Shown here one piece after another: positions 54,428 through 63,532 of a stretch of 64,000 nucleotides of DNA. The notes under the pieces were generated by a model. The model was not told the origin of the DNA. It did not search any database and worked only from the letters and a program-made list of their open reading frames with translations. How positions within the stretch are numbered: the first letter of the stretch is position 1; each line of letters begins with the position of its first letter. Location: positions 1,798,001 through 1,862,000 of the forward strand of contig NZ_JAVIWQ010000002.1 in the NCBI RefSeq assembly GCF_034313965.1. Direction: 5' to 3'. Position numbers and translations under genes: made by a program. The stretch is from Herbaspirillum sp. RTI4 (GTDB lineage: Bacteria > Pseudomonadota > Gammaproteobacteria > Burkholderiales > Burkholderiaceae_D).

Positions 54428-55024
54428 TCACGATGACGCTGATGATTTAATTTCGCTCAGGTTTGGATTCTCATAAGAAAACACAAAATTTGAAAATGCA
54501 GAAATCGCCATTTTTTGCGCAAATATCCGTTGAAATGCCGTTTCTGAATAAGAAATAAGAGCTTCCGTTTTTTTTAGTTCCGCCATATCGCCAAGTGGCT
54601 GCGTGATATTTTCAGCGAGTAATTTTTCGCGGCGTGTTTGTAAATTCAGGATCACCATTTGAAGTGCATCCGAACGCTGCCGAAGGTTGGAAAAGACCGG
54701 AGTACCGTCCGCGCCTTTGAAGTCGTTCAGTTTGTTGAGAACGCGACGGCTGGAGTCAACCGAATCTGTTAACAAGGAATCAACGAAGGCAGCAATATTT
54801 TGTATGGTGCTATTCGTTGTAGGTAAGCGGGATCGAGTTGCTGATGCCGTAGAGGACGGTATAGACGTCGTGGTTCGGATATTGGATGCTCTTGTTTCAA
54901 CCGGAAGTTCAATTCTGGATAATGCCGCAGCATTCTGCACACGAGAATGTAATGTCACGACAGCGTCTGCTGCCGTGGTGGTGGCGTATGGGGAGGAGTG
55001 CAATACCTGTTTAATAGAACTCAT
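54428..55024 (-). CDS. Unrecognised protein in the orgC position of the T3SS operon
   Basis: The 198-residue product is not recognised. The first 80 residues are Ser/Thr/Ala-rich and probably unstructured, like a secretion signal region. Residues 85-180 look helical (IQNIAAFVDSLLTDSVDSSR, LRQRSDALQMVILNLQTRRE, LKKTEALISYSETAFQRIFA). It lies 108 bases after the orgB-like gene and ends the operon, where Salmonella has orgC, a secreted helper of needle assembly. Homology to OrgC is not shown by the sequence alone. Confidence 0.6.
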   Translation of the reverse strand: MSSIKQVLHSSPYATTTAADAVVTLHSRVQNAAALSRIELPVETRASNIRTTTSIPSSTASATRSRLPTTNSTIQNIAAFVDSLLTDSVDSSRRVLNKLNDFKGADGTPVFSNLRQRSDALQMVILNLQTRREKLLAENITQPLGDMAELKKTEALISYSETAFQRIFAQKMAISAFSNFVFSYENPNLSEIKSSASS

Positions 55025-55132
55025 TTCAATTCTCTATAAAGGTTCCTGATTACGTTACAGAACGGTGAGAACTCTCAGGCCTGCCGTTTCGATATTGACT
55101 TTAAGCCGGCAGCGGCTGTTACTCAAAGGTTC

Positions 55133-55936
55133 TCATATATTTTTTGGGAAATAGACTTCGCTGAGGTCGGACGAGTGTCCTGACTGATCAGAAAATTCAT
55201 CCTCAGCCTCACTCATTGCAGCCTGATCAGCATTGTTTTTGTCAGTAGTAGGATATTCATGGGGGGTGCTGGAGCGGTCAAGATGGCGCAGAAACATATC
55301 TACTGATTGCCGAGATAACTCTTCCACTGAGCCACGCAAATTAAGTTGCTTGAATGCTCCCACTACTTCTGGATACATCTCACCCATAAATTTTTCGGTA
55401 TCGAATTCATGGACAAATTCTCCATATTCAATGGTAATTCTTGGCTCATCTGTAATCACCACGGAAGGCATAAAACCCATCCAGTGTTGTATGCATTCGA
55501 TAAAATCATCACGTCGTTTTATCAGTGCGGTAGGAAGAAAAACAGTCATTTTTTTTTCTTCCAAGCAAGGCTGCTCCGATGCCCACTTGCTGAGTAATAA
55601 ATTGATAAATTCAGATTGGCCAAGCAAATTAGTCAGTTCGTGTTGAATTATGTGCAGCAAGCGCTTTTGAATATCATGATGCAATTTTTCCGCATTGTTT
55701 AAACGGGCCAGAAAATCACCAAGACATTGCAAGAGAGTATTTGAATAGGCATCAACATAAGCTTGTCGTTGAATTTCTGAGGCTGATTTTTCAGCAATTG
55801 CCACAATTTTTTTAGCGCGAGCTTGTGCGTATCGTAAGAGTCGATATGCATATTGACCCTCTTGAAGCGCACTGCGCGGTATCAGTACCCCTTCAATCCT
55901 TGGAGCTGGATACGCTAATTGAATAAGTTTTGGCAT
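55133..55936 (-). CDS. sctL: T3SS stator protein SctL (OrgB-like)
   Basis: SctL/OrgB links the export ATPase to the sorting platform, like FliH. The 267-residue product begins with APRIEGVLIPRSALQEGQYA, then the long helix YRLLRYAQARAKKIVAIAEK and SASEIQRQAYVDAYSNTLLQ. The C-terminal domain includes RRDDFIECIQHWMGFMPSVV. An acidic Ser/Glu/Asp-rich tail follows residue 220. It overlaps the orgA-like gene by 44 bases, as is common in this operon type. Confidence 0.82.
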   Translation of the reverse strand: MPKLIQLAYPAPRIEGVLIPRSALQEGQYAYRLLRYAQARAKKIVAIAEKSASEIQRQAYVDAYSNTLLQCLGDFLARLNNAEKLHHDIQKRLLHIIQHELTNLLGQSEFINLLLSKWASEQPCLEEKKMTVFLPTALIKRRDDFIECIQHWMGFMPSVVITDEPRITIEYGEFVHEFDTEKFMGEMYPEVVGAFKQLNLRGSVEELSRQSVDMFLRHLDRSSTPHEYPTTDKNNADQAAMSEAEDEFSDQSGHSSDLSEVYFPKNI

Positions 55937-56477
55937 GAGAAATTGCGAAGGTAATCAGAGACTTGTCAGGTTGAGGAATATGTATTGGCGTGGAGCCGTA
56001 ATCTGGAGGGGCATCAAGGACTAGCGCTAACCGAGATCCAAAAGATTTTGGTACGAAATCGCGTAACTGGAGCAGGTAGTGGCACCCTGTCTGAAATAGA
56101 AAGTCAGCATCAATCGAGTCGTTTGAAATGGCAATTCGCTTACTCGGGAAGGGTAAACATAAAAATCGGCGAGTGTGTTTATTCAGGGAGCAATAAAATC
56201 CTTGCCTGACAATATTGTCCCGATATAACCAGCAACCAATTAGATGAGCTGCTTCAGGCAAGTAATACCAGCCATCAACTAATAGTCGGGCGTAGGGAGT
56301 GTCTAGAAAGCCGATATCTCCCATTTCTGGCAGAGAATGACGGCTTATTAAAAAGCGATTCACTGCACTTCGGCGCCGCAACTCTCGTAAGTCCTCAGCT
56401 GGCACAGCATGGAAAGAGGGATATGACAATATGTCATAAAAGATGCATCGTAACGTATCAGAGTGCACGGTCGACAA
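55893..56477 (-). CDS. sctK: T3SS sorting platform protein SctK (OrgA-like)
   Basis: OrgA/SctK is a cytosolic part of the sorting platform. The 194-residue product has SDTLRCIFYDILSYPSFHAV, then PEAAHLIGCWLYRDNIVRQG, a pattern typical of OrgA/MxiK. It overlaps the end of the prgK-like gene by 20 bases and the sctL gene by 44. Gene order is the strongest evidence; sequence conservation in this family is low. Confidence 0.8.
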   Translation of the reverse strand: MSTVHSDTLRCIFYDILSYPSFHAVPAEDLRELRRRSAVNRFLISRHSLPEMGDIGFLDTPYARLLVDGWYYLPEAAHLIGCWLYRDNIVRQGFYCSLNKHTRRFLCLPFPSKRIAISNDSIDADFLFQTGCHYLLQLRDFVPKSFGSRLALVLDAPPDYGSTPIHIPQPDKSLITFAISHAKTYSISVSSSKD

Positions 56478-57231
56478 CGCTTAGCGCGCGCTCATTGGGT
56501 GCCGAAGGAAATGAAGACAGGGACTTATTCCGTGAACGAAAAAAAACAAACAGCAGAAATCCGATGGAGATGCTGAACAAAATGAATACGCCAAAAGCGA
56601 TAAAAACTTGACTGTCGCGCCAACCGGATTTGGCACTTACATTAGTCGTGTGTTGCAAGACGGCTCGCCTTGTAGGAACAATTGAAATATTGTCGTAATC
56701 GATTTGAGTAAATGAGTTTTTTAAGAAGCGTTTGCTCGTATTGATTAATTGCTGTTCATCAAGGTCTTTATTGTAGGTAATCAAGGCTGAAACATGAATC
56801 GGCCCCGACTTTTTGCCACCATCACCATCAATGTCATAACTAACATGGACGCGAGCCGAACTAACGCCGTCCATGGTTGCCAGCGATTGTTCAAGGCGTT
56901 GCTCGATCGCCGAGTAAAGCCGGGCTTTTTCTCCGCGCGGAGATGTTACTAAGGTGTCCTTGGGAAACATATCCGCGATTTGAGTGCGAGGAGGTGACGG
57001 TAATTCGTTGATTTTCAGCAAATCGACTGCAGTCGCCATGTCCTCTCCATTTACTTTGACTGAGTATCCCTTCTTACCGTTATTTTTTTTATCAGCACTA
57101 ATATTGCTGCGTTGTAGTGCAGCCAAAACTTCATTAGCTTGCCGCTGATCAAGTCCTTCCAGCAATTCTTTATCACAACCAGTCAAAATAATTGCGAAGA
57201 GGGCTATCGATAGCGAGGAATAAATACGCAT
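56458..57231 (-). CDS. sctJ: T3SS inner-ring lipoprotein SctJ (PrgK-like)
   Basis: SctJ forms the inner MS-like ring of the needle complex. The 257-residue product has a lipoprotein signal with lipobox LTGC (Cys19) and KELLEGLDQRQANEVLAALQ, the classical SctJ opening. SAIEQRLEQSLATMDGVSSA and RVHVSYD follow. One transmembrane helix lies at about 208-231. The stop of the sctI gene lies 2 bases upstream of its start. Confidence 0.93.
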   Translation of the reverse strand: MRIYSSLSIALFAIILTGCDKELLEGLDQRQANEVLAALQRSNISADKKNNGKKGYSVKVNGEDMATAVDLLKINELPSPPRTQIADMFPKDTLVTSPRGEKARLYSAIEQRLEQSLATMDGVSSARVHVSYDIDGDGGKKSGPIHVSALITYNKDLDEQQLINTSKRFLKNSFTQIDYDNISIVPTRRAVLQHTTNVSAKSGWRDSQVFIAFGVFILFSISIGFLLFVFFRSRNKSLSSFPSAPNERALSVVDRAL

Positions 57232-57233
57232 GG

Positions 57234-57524
57234 TTAGGACTTGACGACAGTTTCAACCAAGGCAACGGCCTTGTGAGTCAGAGAGGAGATTAGTGCCACA
57301 TGATTTGAATAACTTTCAACACGCACTTGCAGATTAGCAAGCGTTTTCGGATTGAATAAATCAGTCTGTGATGTATGAAGAATCGCGTTTTTAGTTACAG
57401 CTGAATCAACTGCTATATCAGCGATAGCAGCGGCTGCACGTGATTCAAGTGATATCGGTTCCGATCTTTGCAGGGTAGTTGTTGCACTAAATGAAATATC
57501 AGGACGAAGAGAGGTGATTTGCAT
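57234..57524 (-). CDS. sctI: T3SS inner rod protein SctI (PrgJ-like)
   Basis: SctI forms the inner rod at the needle base. The 96-residue product has a disordered N-terminus and a helical C-terminus (FNPKTLANLQVRVESYSNHV, ALISSLTHKAVALVETVVKS). The pattern P-xx-L-xx-LQ...Y...V...S.L..K is typical of PrgJ/MxiI. It sits between needle and SctJ genes. Confidence 0.87.
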   Translation of the reverse strand: MQITSLRPDISFSATTTLQRSEPISLESRAAAAIADIAVDSAVTKNAILHTSQTDLFNPKTLANLQVRVESYSNHVALISSLTHKAVALVETVVKS

Positions 57525-57589
57525 GAGAAATAAAAATAATTTGTGGTGCTAATGACTATGTTTGTGGGTTGATATAGTCAAATTAGATA

Positions 57590-57856
57590 TTAAATTTTCC
57601 GAATAATTTCGGCATCAACATCGCCAATTTTTTTTACTAAACTAGATTGCAGGCCGGCCACTGTTCCAAAGGTAGTGGTTGCTGTTTGAAGCTCTGACAA
57701 TAATTTTGGATTCGTAGCATCACCTTCAACCGCTTTAATAGCGAGACTCATATTGGCCATTGCTTTCGTAACACTCGCGTCCATACTACGAGCTAATGTG
57801 GAGATATAATCATTTGTGCCGAGTCCACTTGTGCTTGATGTAATTGCTTCGCTCAT
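57590..57856 (-). CDS. sctF: T3SS needle protein SctF (PrgI-like)
   Basis: Needle subunit. From ATG 57856 (AAAGAA upstream) the product is 88 residues, close to PrgI (80). It has DYISTLARSMDASVTKAMAN, a central NPKLLSELQTATTTFGTVAG and C-terminal LQSSLVKKIGDVDAEIIRKI, where the NP-turn between two helices is the needle-protein signature. A TTG start at 57871 would add 5 residues. Confidence 0.9.
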   Translation of the reverse strand: MSEAITSSTSGLGTNDYISTLARSMDASVTKAMANMSLAIKAVEGDATNPKLLSELQTATTTFGTVAGLQSSLVKKIGDVDAEIIRKI

Positions 57857-57952
57857 TTGATATTCTTTCAAATATTCATACAGTTAAAAATATTAAAAAC
57901 ACATATTATTACAATTAATAATACTTTATTGGCATATTAATGATTTATTTTT

Positions 57953-59170
57953 TTAATTAATTAATTTCGGTATTTTTGAAAAATCCCAATGATTTTTGTT
58001 CATAACAATGTAGCTGTCGGATCCATATTTAAATGAATTATTTTTAATAAAATCATCTTTTAATAATATATTTATATTTATAAATTGAGAGCCAAATTTA
58101 GAGTAAAAATCTTTTATGAATTGATAAACTTCTATGAGCATTACATCATCAATTGGCCCAGTATTTGTAAGGCTAACTCCAGAAGAGCTATCACGATAAT
58201 GATAATCTAGTCCAATTTTATCAAGTCCATCTTTTGCAGCTTTAATCACATCGGAATCTTCAATTAAGACAATGTTAATTTTATTTGCATAAGGCGTTAT
58301 TTCTAGTATTTGTTTTTTTAATGAATTAATAAATTCAGTTGTTATAACATTTCTATTTGAGCTTATTAAAATTTCTGGTTCTTTAATATTGTTGAGATGG
58401 ATAACAAAGAATGCGACATTTATATTTTTTAATAATTCGCTAATACGGTCTGATTCAAAATTACGTGAAGTTATTATAACTTTTCTACTGACGTTAGTTT
58501 TAATAACGGCCTGTCTGGCCCACTCTAGATCACCTTCACTATTAGCAATAATGTAATGAATATTATCTCGACCAGTTTCAATTTCATAAGAAATGGAAGC
58601 ATCTTTAAATAATTTATTTAAAGATGTAACCTCATTATCTTGATATAAAAAAAGTAAGGCGTAAATGGCAATTAATGCGGATATTAAACATATTATTGAA
58701 ATAAAAAAAAGTCGATAACCACGGCTTGCAATATTAAATTTATTTTTTATATTGGTGATTTCTTCAGTCAATTCTATTTTTTGTGGTGAAATAAAATTTT
58801 CAATTGCTTCCTCCCAAGCTGTCCCAGCTAACTTAACGGAAAAATAAATATTTTCAATTGCAATAACTTCATTAAATGAAAATTTAATAGTTTTAGTGTT
58901 ATTTTTATTGTGAACTAAAGCGGTAATTTGATCTTTTATTTTTTTTTTATCCGCCACAAAAATCGTAAAATTTACACCATCGGTTTCGGTTGGCAAATAA
59001 ATTACTCGTTCATCTAATTTAAGTGTATCAGCTACGTTATTTATATCTAAAAATCTTTCTGGTTTTGCACAAAATAAATACTCACCAGGACCAATTGAAA
59101 ATTCAAAACCATTTAATGGCCCAGAAAGTAGTCTCATAACATATTCATTACCGCAGTCATACTTTTTCAT
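57953..59170 (-). CDS. sctD: T3SS inner-membrane ring protein SctD (PrgH-like)
   Basis: SctD/PrgH forms the outer part of the inner-membrane ring. The 405-residue product has an FHA-like cytoplasmic domain (YVMRLLSGPLNGFEFSIGPG), one transmembrane helix at about 153-176 and a periplasmic domain of repeated ring-building motifs. Length matches PrgH (392). It is first in the prgHIJK-orgAB order. The coding DNA is strikingly A+T-rich (many AAT, ATT, TTA codons), unlike the flagellar genes. Confidence 0.87.
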   Translation of the reverse strand: MKKYDCGNEYVMRLLSGPLNGFEFSIGPGEYLFCAKPERFLDINNVADTLKLDERVIYLPTETDGVNFTIFVADKKKIKDQITALVHNKNNTKTIKFSFNEVIAIENIYFSVKLAGTAWEEAIENFISPQKIELTEEITNIKNKFNIASRGYRLFFISIICLISALIAIYALLFLYQDNEVTSLNKLFKDASISYEIETGRDNIHYIIANSEGDLEWARQAVIKTNVSRKVIITSRNFESDRISELLKNINVAFFVIHLNNIKEPEILISSNRNVITTEFINSLKKQILEITPYANKINIVLIEDSDVIKAAKDGLDKIGLDYHYRDSSSGVSLTNTGPIDDVMLIEVYQFIKDFYSKFGSQFININILLKDDFIKNNSFKYGSDSYIVMNKNHWDFSKIPKLIN

Positions 59171-59295
59171 TTGAAACTCATATTTATTTATCTATGCTAA
59201 AAGTTGACTAATATTATAAAATATGTTTTTTAATAAAATTAAATATTTACTGTAAATAAAAATTTTTACAGTATTATTTCATTGAAAATAAAAAA

Positions 59296-59964
59296 TTAAT
59301 TAGAGCTGGTCGAAAATGCTAATAATCCTGTTTCCATTGCATATTTATATAAATCTGCATCACGTTGAATGCCTAATTTTTTCATTGCGCTTGCCTTTTG
59401 CGAGCTAACAGTTTGTTTACTTCGCAATAAACTAGCCGCAATTTCATTAACAGTTAGCCCAGATACAAACAGTCTAATTACTTCAACTTCACGCTTTGTT
59501 AATTGAGGCTCACGGCTTTTTCCGTCGGAATCAAGATTTAATAATTTTGATATTTGATTCGCAGCGGGCGAGAGATATTCTTTTCCCAAAAACGCAGCAA
59601 ATACCGCGCATATTACATGGCTCGGATCGTCAGATTTACTCAATACACACTTAATATTTAGCTTTAATATTGATCTCAATACACTAGGATTGTCGATCAT
59701 TGTCATGATGACAGTTTTAAGCTTGGGATAGCGGCGACGTATAAACGTCAGTAACGCGACACCATCCCCATAAATACCCCCTGGCATTGCGTAGTCAGAT
59801 AATAAAACATCACATTGACGAGTCTCAAGAAGCTTAGTTAACTCAGTAGAATTTGAGGCTGTGCCTACTATGTCAATTTCTTGAGCTTCGGCAAGAAGAT
59901 GACTGATACCAAGAATCACCGTCGGGTGATCATCAGCAATTATTACCCGTATCATTTTTTGCAT
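59296..59964 (-). CDS. RcsB/NarL-type LuxR-HTH response regulator
   Basis: The 222-residue product has a receiver domain with the acidic pocket DDH and phospho-acceptor Asp57 (LLSDYAMPGGIYGDG), followed by KTVIMTMIDNPSVLRSILKL and a KSD (SKSDDPSH) loop. The C-terminal LuxR-type HTH (about 155-210) is LTKREVEVIRLFVSGLTVNE, then RSKQTVSSQKASAMKKLGIQ. The YAMPGG and SKQTVSSQK motifs are RcsB/BvgA-like. Its place beside T3SS genes suggests control of the island. No cognate kinase is in the window. Confidence 0.9.
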   Translation of the reverse strand: MQKMIRVIIADDHPTVILGISHLLAEAQEIDIVGTASNSTELTKLLETRQCDVLLSDYAMPGGIYGDGVALLTFIRRRYPKLKTVIMTMIDNPSVLRSILKLNIKCVLSKSDDPSHVICAVFAAFLGKEYLSPAANQISKLLNLDSDGKSREPQLTKREVEVIRLFVSGLTVNEIAASLLRSKQTVSSQKASAMKKLGIQRDADLYKYAMETGLLAFSTSSN

Positions 59965-60577
59965 ATATATTTTGATGCCGAATTAGTCGTTATTTGTTTG
60001 ATAAAAAAGAAATTAAAAGATCACATATCCGGATTTTTTATTTCGATTTCTTTTTCAAATTTTTCAATCATCAATCGTTTTTGAGCAGGAGATAAAAATA
60101 TATATTTATTTAAATAACCAATAAATTTCTTGATTTCCCGATCAGGTAAATATGCCAGTGTTATCAATACAATTTCAGCTTTTTCTGAATTTTTTTTTCC
60201 AATATTAGTAGTCATTATTTCGAAGGCGATTAGCGTAAAATTTACACCTCTCGTTTTTAATGTTATCGAATGTAATTACTATAAATAAAATAGTCCCGGT
60301 AGAACATCGTACGAGTATGAAATATAAATTAATTAAATAAATTATCCGGGAGTAATTTTTAAAAGAATATTTTGCGCGAAATTGCTTAAGTGCCATATTT
60401 AGTACTGGTCCTATGGACACCAAAAACATCATCACATATTGTTTGCCTGGATTCTATTTTATAAAAATATATATTTAAAAATAATTTTTATATCTTAAGG
60501 AAATCTCAATAGAACATCAATTTTTATCGTAATTTTGCGATTAATTTGATGTTAAGTCGGAGCGAACCAATCGACCT
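59965..60577. other. A+T-rich divergent regulatory region of the T3SS island
   Basis: The two T3SS halves diverge from this 613-base region. It is very A+T-rich, so many chance -10-like sequences occur and no single promoter can be chosen. It holds one weak small ORF (60021-60215). It probably contains promoters for the response regulator and the AraC gene. Confidence 0.5.
60021..60215 (-). CDS. Possible small charged protein upstream of the response regulator
   Basis: A 64-codon frame with ATG at 60215, rich in Lys, Glu and Ile (EIKKFIGYLNKYIFLSPAQK) and with helical character. It lies 56 bases upstream of the response regulator on the same strand. No clear RBS and no recognised family. It may be a chance frame in A+T-rich DNA, though its amino-acid make-up looks protein-like. 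Confidence 0.35.
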   Translation of the reverse strand: MTTNIGKKNSEKAEIVLITLAYLPDREIKKFIGYLNKYIFLSPAQKRLMIEKFEKEIEIKNPDM

Positions 60578-61321
60578 ATGAAGACTGCAAATGGAATCAA
60601 TATGGAGCATTGTCCGCACCTGCTTCTTTTAAAACCTGGAATGAAATACTCTAAGTGTGAGGTGCGAATCGGAAGCGAAATACTTCATTTGGAAATATTG
60701 TCATTGGATACGGCTTTATGTTTAATTACTGCAACAAAAATTCACGGACAGTTAAATATTGGTGATGCCAAAATAAAAATTATTTCTTGTAGTCGCTTAA
60801 TAAAATTACTGGCATTTATAGACCATAATAATTTGGCCCCTCAATCTTCATTTGGAATTAAAGAGTCGATTATTCAAGTGAGTATCCACGATGATCGATC
60901 AATTACTCCTTCCGGTTTGGAAAAATGGTTCTTATTGGGCATAATTTCTGGTGACTCGGCAGTCATGAGGGTGGCGCAGATGCTACGGAGATATGAGGAT
61001 TACAGCTTAGTAAAGTTTTTATTGCTCAATCGCGACTGCAGCAGTATCGAAGTTCTAGGTAGCCGTTATGGCCTGTCAATTTCGCATTTTCGACGAAAAT
61101 GCAAACGTGCCTTGGGGACATCTATAAAGCGTGAATTCAGGATATGGCGAGCAGCGGGAGCGTTGCTGGCAACAGCAGGTCACCAGTTTGGGTTGACTAA
61201 TATTGCCTTGGATCATGGTTATGCATCGTCTTCTCACTTCTCAAGAGATATAAGGGATTTATTTGGGTTTTCTCCAACAGAACTTTATATGGAAAAAATT
61301 TTAAAGCGAATTAATAAATGA
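60578..61321 (+). CDS. AraC-family transcriptional regulator of the T3SS (InvF-like position)
   Basis: The 247-residue product has an N-terminal domain of unknown ligand and a C-terminal AraC/XylS double HTH (about 150-245). Key blocks are EVLGSRYGLSISHFRRKCKR, AAGALLATAGHQFGLTNIAL and DHGYASSSHFSRDIRDLFGF, the last being the AraC signature. Its stop overlaps the invG-like start (ATGA), so it is translationally coupled to the secretin, as invF is to invG in Salmonella. An internal ATG at 60602 is another possible start. Confidence 0.88.
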   Translation: MKTANGINMEHCPHLLLLKPGMKYSKCEVRIGSEILHLEILSLDTALCLITATKIHGQLNIGDAKIKIISCSRLIKLLAFIDHNNLAPQSSFGIKESIIQVSIHDDRSITPSGLEKWFLLGIISGDSAVMRVAQMLRRYEDYSLVKFLLLNRDCSSIEVLGSRYGLSISHFRRKCKRALGTSIKREFRIWRAAGALLATAGHQFGLTNIALDHGYASSSHFSRDIRDLFGFSPTELYMEKILKRINK

Positions 61322-63045
61322 AAAAAATAATTATGGTCGCCATACTACTATTCGTGGCGGGAATAAGTAATGGATGGGCGCAGAGTAGTGATGGTGAGAA
61401 CGGGAAAAAAAATACAGAAAATGCAGAGATATTCGCTGGTGGGTTTGTTGCGAGGGGAGAGAGTGTACAGCAATTGTTTCAAGGGTTATCGTCAAAGATA
61501 CACAAGCCAATTATATTAAGTTTGCGTGCACAAAAAAAAATTGTTACAGGTAATTTTGATTTTTCACGCCCTCGAATATTGTTAGAAAAATTGAGTGAGC
61601 AGATTGGCCTTATCTGGTTTGATGATGGTCAGGCAATTTATATTTATGACTCTGCAGAAATGAAAAATGCAGTCATTTCATTAAAAAATTCATCATTACC
61701 AACATTAATTGAATTCTTGAGAAAGTCAAAAATATTAGATTCCCGTTTTCCAATCCGAAGTGATTTTTCAACAAACACTTTTTATTTAGTCGCTCCACCA
61801 ATATATATAGATTTAGTAACGGAAATTTCGGCTCAGATCGATGCCGCACATAACAACACAGAATATGCTGGGGAAATTAAAGAAAAAATTGAAATAATAA
61901 AATTGCATAATACTTTTGTGGATTCCCGGACATTTGAATTGCGAGAGAAGACCATAATAATCCCTGGCATTGGTTCTGTTTTGACTAATATTTTAACGAG
62001 GGATCCTGGTTTGGCGGCCGCCACTAAGGTGACTATGACGACAGATGATGGCGGTCCCTCTGTTCAACGGGAAACGCCATCAGGTGGAATTGTTGTGGGA
62101 AAAGATATACCAGTAATGCAGAAAATAAGTGCGGGCAGCGATGGCGAAAACTCGCAGGTCAAAATTATTGCTTATCCTGAAACTAACAGTCTTTTGATCA
62201 AGGGATCGGATAAGCAGGTTCGATTGATACAAAATCTGGTATCAAAGCTGGATGTTCCTCGCCGACAAATTGAGTTGTCATTATGGATGATTGATATTTC
62301 AAAAAACGATCTGGATCAGCTCGGGGTTAACTGGCAGGCTGGAGTGAGTATCGGTAATGTTGGGAAAATAAATTTTAACAATGATCCGATTCGCGTTACA
62401 TCGCTGGATGGTAATCGGTTCCTGGCGGCGGTAACCGCTTTAAGTCAGAAAGGTAATGCGCAAGTCGTATCACGTCCCATTGTATTAACTCAGGAAAATA
62501 TCCCAGCTATTTTTGACAGTAACCATACCTTCTACAGCAAGCTGGTTGGGGAGAGGAATGCTGTTCTTGAAAAAGTAACATTCGGGACCTTGATTAGTGT
62601 TTTGCCGCGCATATCAGGACAGTCTGGTGATATTGAAATGATTTTGAATATCGAGGATGGTATGCCATCGAAATCCTTAGGTGATACCGGTTTAGTTGAT
62701 GGCTTACCAGTCGTAAGCCGAACCAAGATCAATACCGTGGCTCGTGTACCGCAAAATCTGAGTCTATTGATTGGGGGTTATTCGCGTGATCAGACAAATG
62801 CTGAGGTTTCTAAAATTCCTTTATTGGGTGACATCCCTTTTATTGGTAGTTTTTTTAGATTCAGTAATAAGAATATCCAGAAGCTGACTCGCGTATTTCT
62901 GATCCAACCGCGAGTGATTGATGCTTCGGATGGATGGGACGCCATCCAGTTTGACAGAGAAAATTCTACCGGGCGCGATATTTCCTTGCCGAATACATTG
63001 GAAATCATGAGTAAGCGTTTGGAGGATAACGTTGGCTATCGATAA
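61318..63045 (+). CDS. sctC: T3SS outer-membrane secretin SctC (InvG-like)
   Basis: Forms the outer-membrane ring channel of the needle complex. The 575-residue product has a signal peptide (KKIIMVAILLFVAGISNGWA), N-domains with GNFDFSRPRILLEKLSEQIG, and NSLLIKGSDKQVRLIQNLVS. The secretin core is QIELSLWMIDISKNDLDQLG, GNAQVVSRPIVLTQENIPAI, VARVPQNLSLLIGGYSRDQT and IPLLGDIPFIGSFFRF. Length is close to InvG (562). It overlaps the next gene by 14 bases. Confidence 0.93.
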   Translation: MKKIIMVAILLFVAGISNGWAQSSDGENGKKNTENAEIFAGGFVARGESVQQLFQGLSSKIHKPIILSLRAQKKIVTGNFDFSRPRILLEKLSEQIGLIWFDDGQAIYIYDSAEMKNAVISLKNSSLPTLIEFLRKSKILDSRFPIRSDFSTNTFYLVAPPIYIDLVTEISAQIDAAHNNTEYAGEIKEKIEIIKLHNTFVDSRTFELREKTIIIPGIGSVLTNILTRDPGLAAATKVTMTTDDGGPSVQRETPSGGIVVGKDIPVMQKISAGSDGENSQVKIIAYPETNSLLIKGSDKQVRLIQNLVSKLDVPRRQIELSLWMIDISKNDLDQLGVNWQAGVSIGNVGKINFNNDPIRVTSLDGNRFLAAVTALSQKGNAQVVSRPIVLTQENIPAIFDSNHTFYSKLVGERNAVLEKVTFGTLISVLPRISGQSGDIEMILNIEDGMPSKSLGDTGLVDGLPVVSRTKINTVARVPQNLSLLIGGYSRDQTNAEVSKIPLLGDIPFIGSFFRFSNKNIQKLTRVFLIQPRVIDASDGWDAIQFDRENSTGRDISLPNTLEIMSKRLEDNVGYR

Positions 63046-63532
63046 TTCACTGCGCCTACAATCTGCGCGTTCAATTTTCAGGAATGAGGCAAGGAATAGC
63101 AAGTTGGCCACTCAGGCGGATATCAAGCTTACTTCACTCCCATCGACTACCCATTCAAAGCACATTGCACAACCAGATGTGAATATGCTGGACGACATGT
63201 CGATGTTGATGGCATCAATGAGTCGACGCGTAAATCGAGAGGATAGAAAATTAACTGCGATTAACGACAGGTTTTCAAAATTACTAGAAGAAAATAGTGA
63301 GACCGGTCTGCAAGAGATAGGCGAGATAGTCTTGTTAAGAGAGATTTCCGCTAGGGATTTACTACAATTTTCCATGCAGCGATTCCCTGATATCAGCGAT
63401 CTTATTTTGGCATTGGAACACTTGCTTGAGCAGTATGGGCAAGAAGAGTTAGAGAGGTCGAAAGAACTCGAGCGTCGGAATATCGCCGATGCTCTGGCAT
63501 TGGCACGATTGGATGGAGACAAAAAAAAATAA
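63032..63532 (+). pseudogene. sctW: T3SS gatekeeper SctW (InvE-like), N-terminal part, frame broken at an A9 run
   Basis: InvE/SctW controls the order of translocator and effector secretion. The frame starts at TTG 63032 with GGAGG 7 bases upstream and gives 166 residues before stopping right after a run of nine A (63521-63529). Residues 40-140 (VNMLDDMSMLMASMSRRVNR, FPDISDLILALEHLLEQYGQ) follow the InvE layout as I recall it from Salmonella. The natural family length is about 370, so the stop is premature. One extra A, or slippage back by one base, would join it to the fragment downstream. Confidence 0.82.

Noticed and set aside
60205..60435. 76-codon minus frame beside the T3SS control region
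   Set aside because: Overlaps another small frame, has no RBS, and is expected by chance in such A+T-rich DNA.
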